Source of the DNA: CAKRJP01 sp963634745
GTDB taxonomy: Bacteria; Bacillota; Clostridia; Lachnospirales; Lachnospiraceae
Direction: 5' to 3'
Assembly (NCBI GenBank): GCA_963634745.1
Contig: CAVHCX010000013.1
Coordinates: 14,022-78,021 of the forward strand
Length of the DNA stretch: 64,000 nt
Below, piece by piece: positions 26,353 through 35,480 of this stretch. The translations under genes were made by a program, and so were the position numbers. The notes below the pieces were generated by a model. The model was not told the origin of the DNA. It saw only the letters and a program-made list of their open reading frames with translations, and made no database searches. Positions within the stretch are counted from its first letter, which is position 1. Every line of letters starts with the position of its first letter.

Positions 26353-28515
26353 ATGGACAAAAAAGTAGATTTTAAAGAATTGACGGAGCATATATTGGAT
26401 TCTTACCTGGCTGCTTCGACAGAAGAAGAGATGGATATCTTGGAACTTTTAGATGAAAATATGAGTGTGGTCGGAACAGGAAAGCATGAAATATTTCACA
26501 ACTTTCAAGAGTTTTACCAAAATCTACAATTTGAAGCATGGCAAAGAGAGGAGGTCCGATTCGAGTGGAAGGACTTTTCTATGGAGGAGCTTGCCATCGA
26601 TGATGACCACCATATGGTATACGGGTCCGTGCTGATCCAGGGGCACCTGAAAAATGGCTATACCTGTATCGATATGGATACCAGATTTACGATTTTATAT
26701 GCTTATAAGGATGGTAAATGGCGGGTGCTTCATATTCATCATTCGGTTCCCGATAAGGAGCAGATGAATGACGAGGAATTCCCCAGTACCTTGGGCAAAC
26801 AGGTGGAAGAAACAAGAGAAGCCTTGATTGCCGCTAAAGATGATGCAAAGCGGGCCAAGAATGCCAATGATGAATTGACTAGGGCAACTGAAGAGCTGAA
26901 GCTTGAGAAGGAGAAACTTGAAAAGGCACTGGAAGATGCAGAGATAAAGAATGAGATTATTTCTGCCATTGGTAAGAGCTATTTTTACATTTCAAGAATT
27001 GATCTGGAAGAAGATTCTTACGAGGTTGTATCAGGATATGAAAAAATCCCAAAGGATGTAAATCGAAAAGGCAGCCTCAGTAAGAGTGTGAAAGATAATA
27101 GTAATCTCTTGGTGGAGGATGCCTATATAGAGAGCTTCCTGGAATTTGTAGATGTAACTACCATGGCGGAGCGGTTGGAGAAGGAAGATTCTCTTGGCAT
27201 GGAATATCGAATGAAAAACGGAATGTGGCATAAGGCGCGTCTCATTGTAAAGAAAAAAGACGAAAATGGTCATGTGACCCATGTCTTACTTGCTATCCGG
27301 GAGATTACGGAAGAAAAGAGAAAAGAACAGCAGATCCTTATGAAGGCGGCAGAGGCCAAGCATGAAGTCATCGAGAAGAACCGCTTCCTTTCTAATATGA
27401 GCCATGACATCCGAACCCCGGTAAATGGTATCGTGGGGCTTTTAGATATTGCAGACCAGTTCCCGGAGGACTTGAATCTGCAGAAAAAATGCAGAGATAA
27501 GATTAAAGACCTGTCCGGATATCTGGTAACTATGCTAGGAAATATCCTGGAGCTAAACCAGCTGCAGTCTGATCGGTCTATGCCTCAGGAGACTGTGATC
27601 GATATTACAGAACTTTTGCGGACCCTCAATGAAGAGTCCCAGCAGGATGCGGCTAAGAAAAATATCCGTTATGCCATAGACTGGGATCGAAGTCAGATCC
27701 ACCAAAGGTATGTATTGGGGGACCCTATGTATGTGCAGAGGATTCTAAAAATCGTGGCAGACAATGCCATCAAATTTTCCCCCAATGGAAGTGTCATTTC
27801 CGTATGGTGCAAGGATGAAAGGATTGACGAAGACCATGTAAGTATATCCTTTGGCTGTGAGGACCATGGCATTGGTATGAGCAAAGAATTTTTAGACCAT
27901 GCTTTTGAACTTTTCGTCCAGGAGGATGAGGGAAGCCGGACCAAGTATCAGGGAATCGGTATCGGACTTTCTATTGCAAAGACCATCGCAGACAAGCTTC
28001 ACGGGACCATTTCCATAGAAAGTGAAAAGGGAGTGGGAACCAAGGTGGTGACAAGGATCCCTTTCAAAACCGCAGATTTTAAGGAAGCTGGAAGGGTGGA
28101 AGAATGCGCGCCGCTTTCCCTTAAGGGACTGAGGGCCCTGGTGGTGGAAGATAATGAGCTTAATATGGATATTGCCAAGTTTATCTTGGAAGATCAGGGG
28201 ATTTTAGTCGAGTGTGCCTGGGATGGGAAAGAAGCCCTGGATATGTTTGAAGATTCCGTCTTTGGTTATTACAACCTGATCTTGATGGATATTATGATGC
28301 CTAATTTAAATGGCCGGGATGCTACGAGAAAGATTCGGGCCCTGAATCGGCAGGATGCCAAGACAATTCCTATTATTTCTATGTCTGCCAATGTATTTCA
28401 AGATGATATTATAAAGAACCGGCTGGCGGGAATGGACGGACATTTGCCAAAACCCCTGGACGGACAGACCCTGCTTGAAGTTGTAAAGAAGTGTCTGATC
28501 AAGAAACAAGTATAA
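26353..28515 (+). CDS. Soluble hybrid histidine kinase with N-terminal SnoaL-like domain
   Basis: 720 residues with no membrane segment. Residues 1-about 140 resemble a SnoaL/NTF2-like domain (MDTRFTILYAYKDGKWRVLHIHHS), sometimes called a calcium/calmodulin kinase-association type fold. A coiled coil rich in Glu/Lys (about 150-195) and a degenerate PAS region (about 195-330) follow. HisKA has H351 in MSHDIRTPVNG; HATPase has DHGIGM and GIGIGLSI; REC has D646 in LILMDIMMPN. It is the cytoplasmic counterpart of the dCache kinase and its REC shares the DNELNM and DIMMP style with that protein. The signal is unknown. AAGGAG precedes the ATG. Confidence 0.9.
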   Translation: MDKKVDFKELTEHILDSYLAASTEEEMDILELLDENMSVVGTGKHEIFHNFQEFYQNLQFEAWQREEVRFEWKDFSMEELAIDDDHHMVYGSVLIQGHLKNGYTCIDMDTRFTILYAYKDGKWRVLHIHHSVPDKEQMNDEEFPSTLGKQVEETREALIAAKDDAKRAKNANDELTRATEELKLEKEKLEKALEDAEIKNEIISAIGKSYFYISRIDLEEDSYEVVSGYEKIPKDVNRKGSLSKSVKDNSNLLVEDAYIESFLEFVDVTTMAERLEKEDSLGMEYRMKNGMWHKARLIVKKKDENGHVTHVLLAIREITEEKRKEQQILMKAAEAKHEVIEKNRFLSNMSHDIRTPVNGIVGLLDIADQFPEDLNLQKKCRDKIKDLSGYLVTMLGNILELNQLQSDRSMPQETVIDITELLRTLNEESQQDAAKKNIRYAIDWDRSQIHQRYVLGDPMYVQRILKIVADNAIKFSPNGSVISVWCKDERIDEDHVSISFGCEDHGIGMSKEFLDHAFELFVQEDEGSRTKYQGIGIGLSIAKTIADKLHGTISIESEKGVGTKVVTRIPFKTADFKEAGRVEECAPLSLKGLRALVVEDNELNMDIAKFILEDQGILVECAWDGKEALDMFEDSVFGYYNLILMDIMMPNLNGRDATRKIRALNRQDAKTIPIISMSANVFQDDIIKNRLAGMDGHLPKPLDGQTLLEVVKKCLIKKQV

Positions 28516-28536
28516 AGCTACGAATATAAAGGTAAG

Positions 28537-28570
28537 AAAAAAGGAAGAGGCCCGGCCTCTTCCTTTTTTT
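28537..28570. terminator. Bidirectional intrinsic terminator
   Basis: GGAAGAGGC and GCCTCTTCC form a 9-bp stem with a CCG loop, flanked by an A run on the left and TTTTTTT on the right. It serves the hybrid kinase on the plus strand and the YitT gene on the minus strand. Confidence 0.9.
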
Positions 28571-28584
28571 GCGTCTTGTAAAAT

Positions 28585-29421
28585 TTATCGCAGGATCTCA
28601 TCGATGGTAGAAACCGTACTGAAGGATCCCTTATTTCTTGAGATGATTTTTTTCATCTGCTGAAGTTCAAAATAATTTACATAACAGATAAGGGTGGTGT
28701 TGTCGCCGGCAATGACACCGGAGGAATTAATGATAGTGCAGGTCTTATTAAGCCTGTCCTTGATCTCCTGGATGATTGCATCCGGATTCTTGGTAATAAT
28801 GGTCACCTGCTTAATAGCTTCGTAGTGGTCGGTAAAGTGATCAATAATAGCAGTGGCAATAATATAAACCAGGAGACTTAAGAGTGCCGCATCCCGGTTG
28901 ATCAGTAAAAAGACTGCGATATAGACGCAGATATTAAAGGCTACCAGAAAATTAGAAATACTGTAATCCTTTCCGGTATGCTTGTAAATTCGGCTGACGA
29001 TGATGTTGGCAAGGATTTCCGATCCGTCGATACAGCCTCCGTTTCTAAGAATCAGGGAGAGTCCGATACCCAGAAGGATGCCGCCAAAGGCCACCGCAAG
29101 AAAGTGCTCCGTATTCAGTTCAAAGGGGATTTCTTCAAAACAGGCAAGGCCAAGAGTATATACGACAAAACCAATAAATGTTTTAGCAAAGAAATATTTT
29201 CCGAGAAGAAAGATACCGGCAAGAAGAAAGGGCAGAAAAACCACAAGCACGCAAATAGACAGGTTATAGCCGGTGAGCTTGCTGATGATCATTGCAATTC
29301 CTGCGGTCCCGTAATCAATGGCATCATTGGGAAGCAGGATACAGGCCACGGAGAAGCTGGCAAAAAGAGCGCCCAGGATAATGGAAAGGTAGGAAAGTAG
29401 TTCTTGAAATTTTTTGTTCAA
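28585..29421 (-). CDS. YitT-family membrane protein (DUF161/DUF2179)
   Basis: 278 residues. Five hydrophobic segments occupy residues about 10-190, including LRNGGCIDGSEILA, a signature of the YitT family. A soluble C-terminal DUF2179 domain of about 85 residues contains TIITKNPDAIIQEI and ends in FSTVSTIDEILR. The family is widespread in Firmicutes; its transport or sensing function is not established. The gene stands alone between a bidirectional terminator and a LysR gene in the opposite direction. Confidence 0.92.
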   Translation of the reverse strand: MNKKFQELLSYLSIILGALFASFSVACILLPNDAIDYGTAGIAMIISKLTGYNLSICVLVVFLPFLLAGIFLLGKYFFAKTFIGFVVYTLGLACFEEIPFELNTEHFLAVAFGGILLGIGLSLILRNGGCIDGSEILANIIVSRIYKHTGKDYSISNFLVAFNICVYIAVFLLINRDAALLSLLVYIIATAIIDHFTDHYEAIKQVTIITKNPDAIIQEIKDRLNKTCTIINSSGVIAGDNTTLICYVNYFELQQMKKIISRNKGSFSTVSTIDEILR

Positions 29422-29576
29422 CAGTCATCATCTCCTTTGGTTTTTTATGTTTAATAATAACAGAACAAAGAAGTCGTGTCTATCGTCATAAAAAAGAAAA
29501 GTAGAAGCTTTTGGGGTTATAGTTTCTTTTTATAATTGAAAATAGAATTTTGGGATTAGGCAGAAAAATCCTTTGG

Positions 29577-29585
29577 TGCTAGACT
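29577..29585 (+). promoter_or_regulatory. Extended -10 element of the LysR gene
   Basis: TGCTAGACT is an extended -10 (TGn plus TAGACT) 36 nt before the LysR ATG at 29622, without a clear -35. Confidence 0.4.
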
Positions 29586-29621
29586 TTTTTCTAAAAATAT
29601 CATGGGAAGGGAGTGGGAGAA

Positions 29622-30536
29622 ATGACGATTTTACAATTAAAGTACGTCCTGGCCATTGCAGGATCTTCTTCTATGAGGGAGGCCGCAAGTAAATTGTTTG
29701 TAACCCAGCCTGCTCTTTCTTCTACTATTCATGAGTTGGAGGAAGAGCTGGGCATTAAGATTTTTGATCGAAACAATAAGGGGATCTCACTGACGGAATC
29801 CGGGAGAGAATTTCTTGTATATGCCAAACAGGCAGTCAGCCAATATGAGCTGATTGAAGACCGCTATATCGAAAGAAATAAAAGAAAGACCCATTTTTCC
29901 GTCTCCATCCAACACTATGTCTTTGCGGTGCATGCCTTTGTAAATACAGTAAAAAATTTTGATTCGGAGGGTTTTGTTTATTCTATTTATGAAACCAGAA
30001 CCCACGAAGTCCTGATGAATGTAAAAAATCTAAAAAGTGAAATCGGGATTCTGGCCTACTCTAAGAGCAATGGAAATATTCTAAAAAAGCTATTTCGGGA
30101 ATACCAGCTGGAGTTTCATCCTTTGATGATCAGGGGGACCTTTGTCTATTTATGGAAGGACCACCCCTTGGCAGGTAGAAGAGCGCTTTCCCTAAAAGAC
30201 CTAAAAGATTACCCCTGCGTCAGTTTTGACCAAAGCAGTGACAGAGATTTTTATATATCGGAAGAAGCCCTGGGGGATTATGCATTTGAGAAGCTAATTA
30301 CAACCAATGACCGGGCGACCTCCTCGGAAATCCTGGCAAAGCTTAACGGATATTCTATAGGAACGGGAATTATGATTGACAGTATGACCCTGCAGGATGG
30401 ATTTGTTTCTATCAAACTTAAAGAAGAAGATCCCTTGACCATTGGATATATCAAAAGGAAAAATCATAAATTAAGTGATATAGGAAAAGTCTATGTTGAA
30501 GAATTGGAAAAATATGGGGAATTATCGAAAGGGTGA
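29622..30536 (+). CDS. LysR-family transcriptional regulator of the sulfur island
   Basis: 304 residues from the ATG at 29622, with a GGGAG-rich ribosome site upstream; a GTG at 29613 is in frame. The N-terminal winged helix-turn-helix is canonical (LQLKYVLAIAGSSSMREAAS, TQPALSSTIHELEEELG). The rest is a two-lobed co-inducer domain. It is transcribed in the same direction as, and immediately before, the ABC transporter operon. A perfect dyad overlaps its stop codon and could be its operator. By analogy with CysB/Cbl it probably responds to a sulfur metabolite, but the sequence does not show which. Confidence 0.9.
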   Translation: MTILQLKYVLAIAGSSSMREAASKLFVTQPALSSTIHELEEELGIKIFDRNNKGISLTESGREFLVYAKQAVSQYELIEDRYIERNKRKTHFSVSIQHYVFAVHAFVNTVKNFDSEGFVYSIYETRTHEVLMNVKNLKSEIGILAYSKSNGNILKKLFREYQLEFHPLMIRGTFVYLWKDHPLAGRRALSLKDLKDYPCVSFDQSSDRDFYISEEALGDYAFEKLITTNDRATSSEILAKLNGYSIGTGIMIDSMTLQDGFVSIKLKEEDPLTIGYIKRKNHKLSDIGKVYVEELEKYGELSKG

Positions 30537-30553
30537 TAAGTGAAAATTATCAC
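30533..30553 (+). promoter_or_regulatory. Candidate LysR operator upstream of the sulfur operon
   Basis: GTGATAA (30533-30539) and TTATCAC (30547-30553) form a perfect 7-bp dyad around 7 nt, with the ATAA-N7-TTAT spacing typical of LysR-type boxes. A TATAAA at 30567-30572 is a possible -10 with no good -35, as at activated promoters. Confidence 0.45.
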
Positions 30554-30642
30554 AGGCGATAAAACTTATAAAATTTTCAAACAAGCCTACATCCTCTATG
30601 ATAGACCGCAAGGAAGAAAAGCGTGATACAGGAGAGTGGGTT

Positions 30643-31704
30643 ATGTATATCGAATTAAAAAATATCAATAAATCCTTCGGAAATTTTCAGGCATCGAAAG
30701 ATGTAAGCTTTGCAATCGAAAAGGGAAAATTAGTAGGACTTCTCGGACCTTCGGGAAGTGGGAAGACTACGATTCTTCGAATGCTTGCAGGGCTGGAACA
30801 TCAAGATTCCGGGGATATCTGTATCAATGGAAATGTGGTAAACGATCTACCTTCCAGTCAGAGGGGGATCGGATTTGTATTTCAAAATTACGCCTTGTTT
30901 CCTTATCTTACCGTGTATGACAACATTGCTTACGGTTTAAAAATCCAAAAGAAAGATAAGAAATTTATAAAAGAAAGAGTGACCGAGCTTCTTGATCTGG
31001 TGGGACTTCCGGGCTTGGAAAAAAGATATCCGGACCAGCTCTCCGGAGGTCAGAGGCAGAGAATTGCCCTGGCAAGAGCCTTGGCTCCCAATCCGGAGCT
31101 TCTGCTTTTAGATGAACCCTTTGCAGCCATTGATGCCAAGGTAAGGCAGGAACTTCGAACCTGGCTTCGGGAGACCATCGATAAAATCGGAATTACCAGT
31201 ATTTTCGTAACGCACGACCAGGACGAGGCCATAGAAGTGGCTGACGAAATTATTATCACCAATGAAGGCCGGGTGGAACAGATGGGGGATCCGGTGGAGA
31301 TCTACCTTCATCCCAAGACCCCTTTTGTAGCTCAATTTATTGGGAAATCTTCCATTGTAGAAGATTATGGAGCCTTAAAAGGCTTTGATTCCATAGGACC
31401 GGATACGAAAGCAATTGTCCGTCCGGAATTTATAGAGATAAAAAATCCGGAAGACATAACAGAGCAAAGCTCTATTTACGAACAGGCCAGGGTAGACCAG
31501 AGTATCTTTCGCGGAAACTACTTTGAGCTGGTGCTGGATGTCGGAGGCATTAGCTTAAGAGCCAATTCCCCCCTGGTAAATGGCCCCTTAAAGAGCGGTG
31601 ACCCGGTATGGATCCTGATCAATCAAATGTATGTCTTTGACGAAAAGACGACCAGGACCCTGACAAACAAGGGTCTGGATGTATCCGGCATGTATTACAT
31701 CTAG
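30643..31704 (+). CDS. ABC transporter ATPase, sulfate/sulfonate type
   Basis: 353 residues from the ATG at 30643, preceded by GGAGAG; an upstream ATG at 30598 has no ribosome site. Walker A GPSGSGKT is at residues 35-42, signature LSGGQRQRIALARAL is intact, Walker B is LLLLDEPFAAID, and the H-loop is FVTHDQDEA. The C-terminal about 110 residues form a TOBE-like regulatory domain, as in CysA rather than SsuB. It energises import together with the next two genes. The mix of a CysA-like ATPase with an SsuC/TauC-like permease leaves the substrate open: sulfonate, sulfate ester or similar. Confidence 0.9.
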   Translation: MYIELKNINKSFGNFQASKDVSFAIEKGKLVGLLGPSGSGKTTILRMLAGLEHQDSGDICINGNVVNDLPSSQRGIGFVFQNYALFPYLTVYDNIAYGLKIQKKDKKFIKERVTELLDLVGLPGLEKRYPDQLSGGQRQRIALARALAPNPELLLLDEPFAAIDAKVRQELRTWLRETIDKIGITSIFVTHDQDEAIEVADEIIITNEGRVEQMGDPVEIYLHPKTPFVAQFIGKSSIVEDYGALKGFDSIGPDTKAIVRPEFIEIKNPEDITEQSSIYEQARVDQSIFRGNYFELVLDVGGISLRANSPLVNGPLKSGDPVWILINQMYVFDEKTTRTLTNKGLDVSGMYYI

Positions 31705-31721
31705 GAAGGAGGAGAAAGATC

Positions 31722-32519
31722 ATGGCAGCACAAACAAATATAAAAAAAACAGGGAGTCTTGATTTGGCCTTAAAAATTATTAAAACAGGAATCGTCTCCT
31801 GGCTCATTGTATTCCTGATCTGGGGCTTGGGCTCTATGCAGTATGATGAGATTTTCCTCCCGAGTCCTATGGAAACCTGGGGAGCTATTAAAGAACTGGT
31901 ACTCAATGGGACCTTGTGGGCGGATATTGTTGCTTCAGTAAGCCGAGTACTTAAGGGCTGGGGGCTGGCTGTGATTACAGCTGTTCCCATAGGTCTTTTG
32001 GTGGGACATTTTAAACCCATCCGCTGGATTGTGGAACCTATCTTAAGTCTCTTTCGTTTTATCCCGGCTATTGCCCTGACCTCCCTCTTTCTCATGTGGT
32101 TTGGGGTGGATGATACTTCCAAGGTAGCCCTTATCTTATATGCGGCATTTTTCCAGGTGCTGGTAAATACCATTGCAGGAGTCGTTTCGGTAGATGCCTC
32201 TCTTATGGAGGCGGCAGCCTGTATGGGGGCCAGTCCCTTGCGGGTGTTTTTTACGGTGGTCCTGCCTTCGGCAGTTCCCAACATGTTCACCGGCATCCGA
32301 CTTGGCCTTAGCAGCAGTATCATCTGCGTTATCGCAGCAGAGATGCTGGTAGGAAACGACGGTCTTGGATATTTGATCCAAAGTTCCAAGATGTACTATA
32401 AAACAGCCTGGGCCTTTGCGGGAATTGTAACTTTGGCCTTGATCGGTTTTGTGGCAGATCGTCTGCTTCAGCTCTTCGGAGTCACCTTTTTAAGGCATTT
32501 TGGAGTGAAAAAAGCGTAA
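31722..32519 (+). CDS. ABC transporter permease, SsuC/TauC type
   Basis: 265 residues with about six hydrophobic segments. The EAA loop EAAACMGASPLRVFFTVVLPSAVPN is at residues about 165-190. This is the BPD_transp_1 fold of nitrate, taurine and aliphatic sulfonate importers. PSPMETWGAIKELV near residue 47 is also typical of SsuC-like permeases. It lies 17 nt after the ATPase and 50 nt before the binding protein. Because only one permease is encoded, it presumably acts as a homodimer. Confidence 0.92.
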   Translation: MAAQTNIKKTGSLDLALKIIKTGIVSWLIVFLIWGLGSMQYDEIFLPSPMETWGAIKELVLNGTLWADIVASVSRVLKGWGLAVITAVPIGLLVGHFKPIRWIVEPILSLFRFIPAIALTSLFLMWFGVDDTSKVALILYAAFFQVLVNTIAGVVSVDASLMEAAACMGASPLRVFFTVVLPSAVPNMFTGIRLGLSSSIICVIAAEMLVGNDGLGYLIQSSKMYYKTAWAFAGIVTLALIGFVADRLLQLFGVTFLRHFGVKKA

Positions 32520-32569
32520 GAAAGATAGAGTAGGAAAATAGAGCAAGAGAAAATAGGAGGAAATTGATT

Positions 32570-33619
32570 ATGAAGAAAAGAATCATAAGTTTGGCAGCGG
32601 CAGCGGTTTTTGTATTTGCAAGCCTGACAGGCTGCGGCAATACAGCGGATACGAGCAAAGCAGAAAATTCATCCACATCCACTTCTTCCGCAAGTGGGGA
32701 TTTGGTAAAGGTAAGAGATGCGGTAATGACCGGCCAGTTGGACCAGTATGCCACAGAGGTTGGCCTCTGGCAGGGGATTTTTGAAAAATATGGAATTGAT
32801 CTGCAGACCACAGAATTTGTGGCAGGAATCAATACCATTGATGCAGTGGTAAATGGAACCGCGGATATCGGAATGATGGCAGATTATGCAACCGTAAACC
32901 GGCTGGGAAATACCTTGGATGCCACAAATTTGCAGATCTTTTCTCAGATTTCCGGTGGCCAGTCCGCCCTATCCGGTGGCCTCTATGTGGATCCAAAATA
33001 TGAAAATGATTTAGACAGCCTAGACGGGTCTGCAGGATTTATGTACCAGGAAGGAACGGTCACCTACTACTATGCATGCAAGTGCATCGAATATCTGGGC
33101 TTAGATGAGGACAAGCAGAATTTGATCAATACGGATTCTTCCCAGACCCGCCTGGCCTTGATTGAAAAGGGCGGTGCATCGGCAGTCTATGCCAACGGTT
33201 CCGAAGCAAAATATATCGAAGATGCAGGATGGGTCCAGGTTGCGACCTCTGAGGAAATCGGTATTCAGACCGGGTCTTACTTTTTGGCGACTGACCAGTA
33301 TATCGCAGACAATACAGACACCCTGGCAAACTTCCTTTTGGCTGTGGATGAAAGTACCCAGTATATCAATGACCATTTAGACGCGTCCGCAGACTACCTG
33401 GCAGACAAGCTGGGAGTAAAGGCAGAGGACTTTAAGGAGAACTGGAAAAATTATAACTTTGAGCCGGGATTTTCTGAGGAGGCTACCGAGCATTTGGAGG
33501 ATATCGAGGCCTGGGGTTACGAGCACGGAAGTTTCCCTACGGACTATAACATAAGAGATTTTATCAACACGGATGTGGTTAAGATTGCCTTTCCTGACAG
33601 CCTAAGCATTGACCAATAG
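32570..33619 (+). CDS. Solute-binding lipoprotein, SsuA/NMT1 type
   Basis: 349 residues from the ATG at 32570, with AGGAGG upstream. The signal peptide ends in the lipobox SLTGC with Cys22, followed by a Ser/Thr-rich linker. The mature part resembles the NMT1/SsuA-type proteins that bind sulfonates, nitrate, taurine or thiamine precursors (INTIDAVVNGTADIGMM). It is the extracellular receptor of the adjacent ATPase and permease. The sulfur genes that follow on the same strand argue for an organosulfur ligand. No specific ligand residues can be assigned from sequence alone. Confidence 0.9.
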   Translation: MKKRIISLAAAAVFVFASLTGCGNTADTSKAENSSTSTSSASGDLVKVRDAVMTGQLDQYATEVGLWQGIFEKYGIDLQTTEFVAGINTIDAVVNGTADIGMMADYATVNRLGNTLDATNLQIFSQISGGQSALSGGLYVDPKYENDLDSLDGSAGFMYQEGTVTYYYACKCIEYLGLDEDKQNLINTDSSQTRLALIEKGGASAVYANGSEAKYIEDAGWVQVATSEEIGIQTGSYFLATDQYIADNTDTLANFLLAVDESTQYINDHLDASADYLADKLGVKAEDFKENWKNYNFEPGFSEEATEHLEDIEAWGYEHGSFPTDYNIRDFINTDVVKIAFPDSLSIDQ

Positions 33620-33638
33620 AGGGAGGAGAAAGTGACCT

Positions 33639-33953
33639 ATGATACAAGACTTAAATGTAAATAATTTTGATGAAGAGATCAATAAAGACAAACCGGTGCT
33701 GGTGGAGTTTTACACTAGCACATGCAGCCACTGCAAAAAACTGGCAGGGGCCTTGGAGAAACTTGCAAAGGAAAAAGGAGAGGAAGTTTTCTTCGGAAAA
33801 TGCAATATAGAGGAGGAAGCCCTGCTGCAGAGCAGGTTTGATATTACAGTCGTTCCTACTCTTTTCTTTATCAAAGATGGAGAGATTAAAAACAAGCTGG
33901 TCGGGGAGATTCATCCCCTGATCATCCAGGAAGAAATTAAAAAGCTAATTTAG
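33639..33953 (+). CDS. Thioredoxin-family protein with CSHC active site
   Basis: 104-residue single-domain thioredoxin, cytoplasmic. The active site is C29-S-H-C32 in FYTSTCSHCKKLAG, in place of the usual CGPC. The cis-Pro is in TVVPTLFFI. The histidine between the cysteines is DsbA-like and may raise the redox potential. It sits 19 nt after the transporter receptor and 14 nt before the arylsulfotransferase-family gene, with a thioredoxin reductase just beyond, so it is probably a dedicated electron carrier. A second thioredoxin (CVAC) occurs later in the same operon. Confidence 0.93.
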   Translation: MIQDLNVNNFDEEINKDKPVLVEFYTSTCSHCKKLAGALEKLAKEKGEEVFFGKCNIEEEALLQSRFDITVVPTLFFIKDGEIKNKLVGEIHPLIIQEEIKKLI

Positions 33954-33967
33954 GAGGAGAGAAAGTC

Positions 33968-35458
33968 ATGGGTTATCCAAGTGTATTTCCAACAGGAGTT
34001 TTACTATATAACAAAGACAAGGCCTATAACGGCTATACCATTTATCCGTCGGCAAAGGGAGCCCTTCTTATTGATATGAACGGAAATGAAGTCAATCTTT
34101 GGGCGGGCCTTGGGGGCTTTCCCAACAAGATCCTGCCCGGAGGCTATGTCATGGGAACCACGGGAGAGCGTGGCGGCAAATATGCCTATCAGGATCAATT
34201 GGACTTGGTGCAGGTAGATTACGAAGGAAATATTGTCTGGAAATTTGACCACACCGAACTCATCGCAGATCCGGGCAAGGAACCAAGCTGGCAGGCTAGA
34301 CAACATCACGACTACCAGAGAGAGGGAAATACCGTCGGCTATTATTATCCGGGTGGAGAAGCCAAGACAGATGGTGGAAAAACCCTGATCCTGACCCATG
34401 AAAATGTGTATAACCATGAAATTTCTGACAAGAAACTCATTGATGACAAGATCATCGAGGTGGATTGGGAAGGAAATATTTTGTGGAGCTGGCGAGCTTC
34501 CGATCATTTCGAGGAATTTGATTTTGATGAGTCGGCAAAGAATGTCCTCTTTCGAAATCCCGGCCTTCACGGAGAAGCCGGTGGGGACTGGATGCATATT
34601 AACTGTGTTTCCGTTCTTGGAGAGAACAAGTGGTACGACGCAGGAGATGAGAGATTCCATCCGGACAACCTGATCTTTGATGCGAGAAATGCCAATATTC
34701 TGGCCATTATCAGTAAAAAGACCGGAGAAATCGTATGGCAGATCGGCCCGGATTTTTCAAAGACCAAAGAACTTCGAAAATTAGGATGGATCATCGGACA
34801 ACATCATTTCCATATGATCCCCAAGGGCCTTCCGGGAGCAGGAAATCTCTTGGTATTTGATAACGGCGGCGAGGGTGGCTATGGAAATCCAAACCCCAGC
34901 GCCCCTACAGGAAATAACAATGCCCACAGAGATTACTCCAGGGTCTTGGAATTTGATCCTATTAGCCTGGAGATCATCTGGCAGTATACCCCGCTGGAGG
35001 CAGGAAATCTTTTATTTACCGATGCCTCTAAATTCTACAGTTCCTATATCAGTTCGGCCCAGCGCCTGCCAAATGGTAATACTCTGATCACGGAAGGATC
35101 GGATGGGCATCTTTTGGAGGTGACGCCGGATCATGAGATCGTATGGGAATATATAAATCCTTATTTTAAAAATATTGGTGGAAATTTCAAGATGAACATG
35201 GTCTATCGCAGTTACCGCGTTCCTTATGAGTGGGTGCCCCAGGCAAGCCACGGGGAGGAGGTAGCTATTGAGGCCTTGGATGTGGAAAACTTCCGAGTAC
35301 CGGGAGCCTCCAAGGGAGCGGGGACCGGAAAAATCACCCGGGTAGAAGGGGTAGACCCAAATCGTTCCAGCGTCACCGGTATGAACGGAGACGATGGGGA
35401 CAGTGAGGAGGAGCGACTGGATTTTTGCGTGGCCTCTGTAAAGAAGGGAGACCTTTAA
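33968..35458 (+). CDS. Arylsulfotransferase (ASST)-family protein, cytoplasmic
   Basis: 496 residues. Beta-propeller repeats (GNIVWKFDH, GNILWSWRA, GEIVWQIGPD, LEIIWQYTP, HEIVWEYINP) and the DWMHIN and GQHHFHM motifs match the arylsulfotransferase family, in which a histidine carries the sulfuryl group from an aryl sulfate to a phenol. The catalytic His is probably within GQHHFHM; this is by pattern, not structure. The known E. coli enzyme is periplasmic, but this one starts MGYPSVFPTG with no signal peptide, so it should act inside the cell. It is flanked by thioredoxin and thioredoxin reductase. Its acceptor is unknown. Confidence 0.85.
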   Translation: MGYPSVFPTGVLLYNKDKAYNGYTIYPSAKGALLIDMNGNEVNLWAGLGGFPNKILPGGYVMGTTGERGGKYAYQDQLDLVQVDYEGNIVWKFDHTELIADPGKEPSWQARQHHDYQREGNTVGYYYPGGEAKTDGGKTLILTHENVYNHEISDKKLIDDKIIEVDWEGNILWSWRASDHFEEFDFDESAKNVLFRNPGLHGEAGGDWMHINCVSVLGENKWYDAGDERFHPDNLIFDARNANILAIISKKTGEIVWQIGPDFSKTKELRKLGWIIGQHHFHMIPKGLPGAGNLLVFDNGGEGGYGNPNPSAPTGNNNAHRDYSRVLEFDPISLEIIWQYTPLEAGNLLFTDASKFYSSYISSAQRLPNGNTLITEGSDGHLLEVTPDHEIVWEYINPYFKNIGGNFKMNMVYRSYRVPYEWVPQASHGEEVAIEALDVENFRVPGASKGAGTGKITRVEGVDPNRSSVTGMNGDDGDSEEERLDFCVASVKKGDL

Positions 35459-35480
35459 AATACATAAAGGAGTGAAAGCT

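Noticed and set aside
34004..34660. 218-codon minus-strand frame inside the arylsulfotransferase-family gene
   Set aside because: It is the shadow of the propeller-repeat coding strand; no start signal or recognisable domain.
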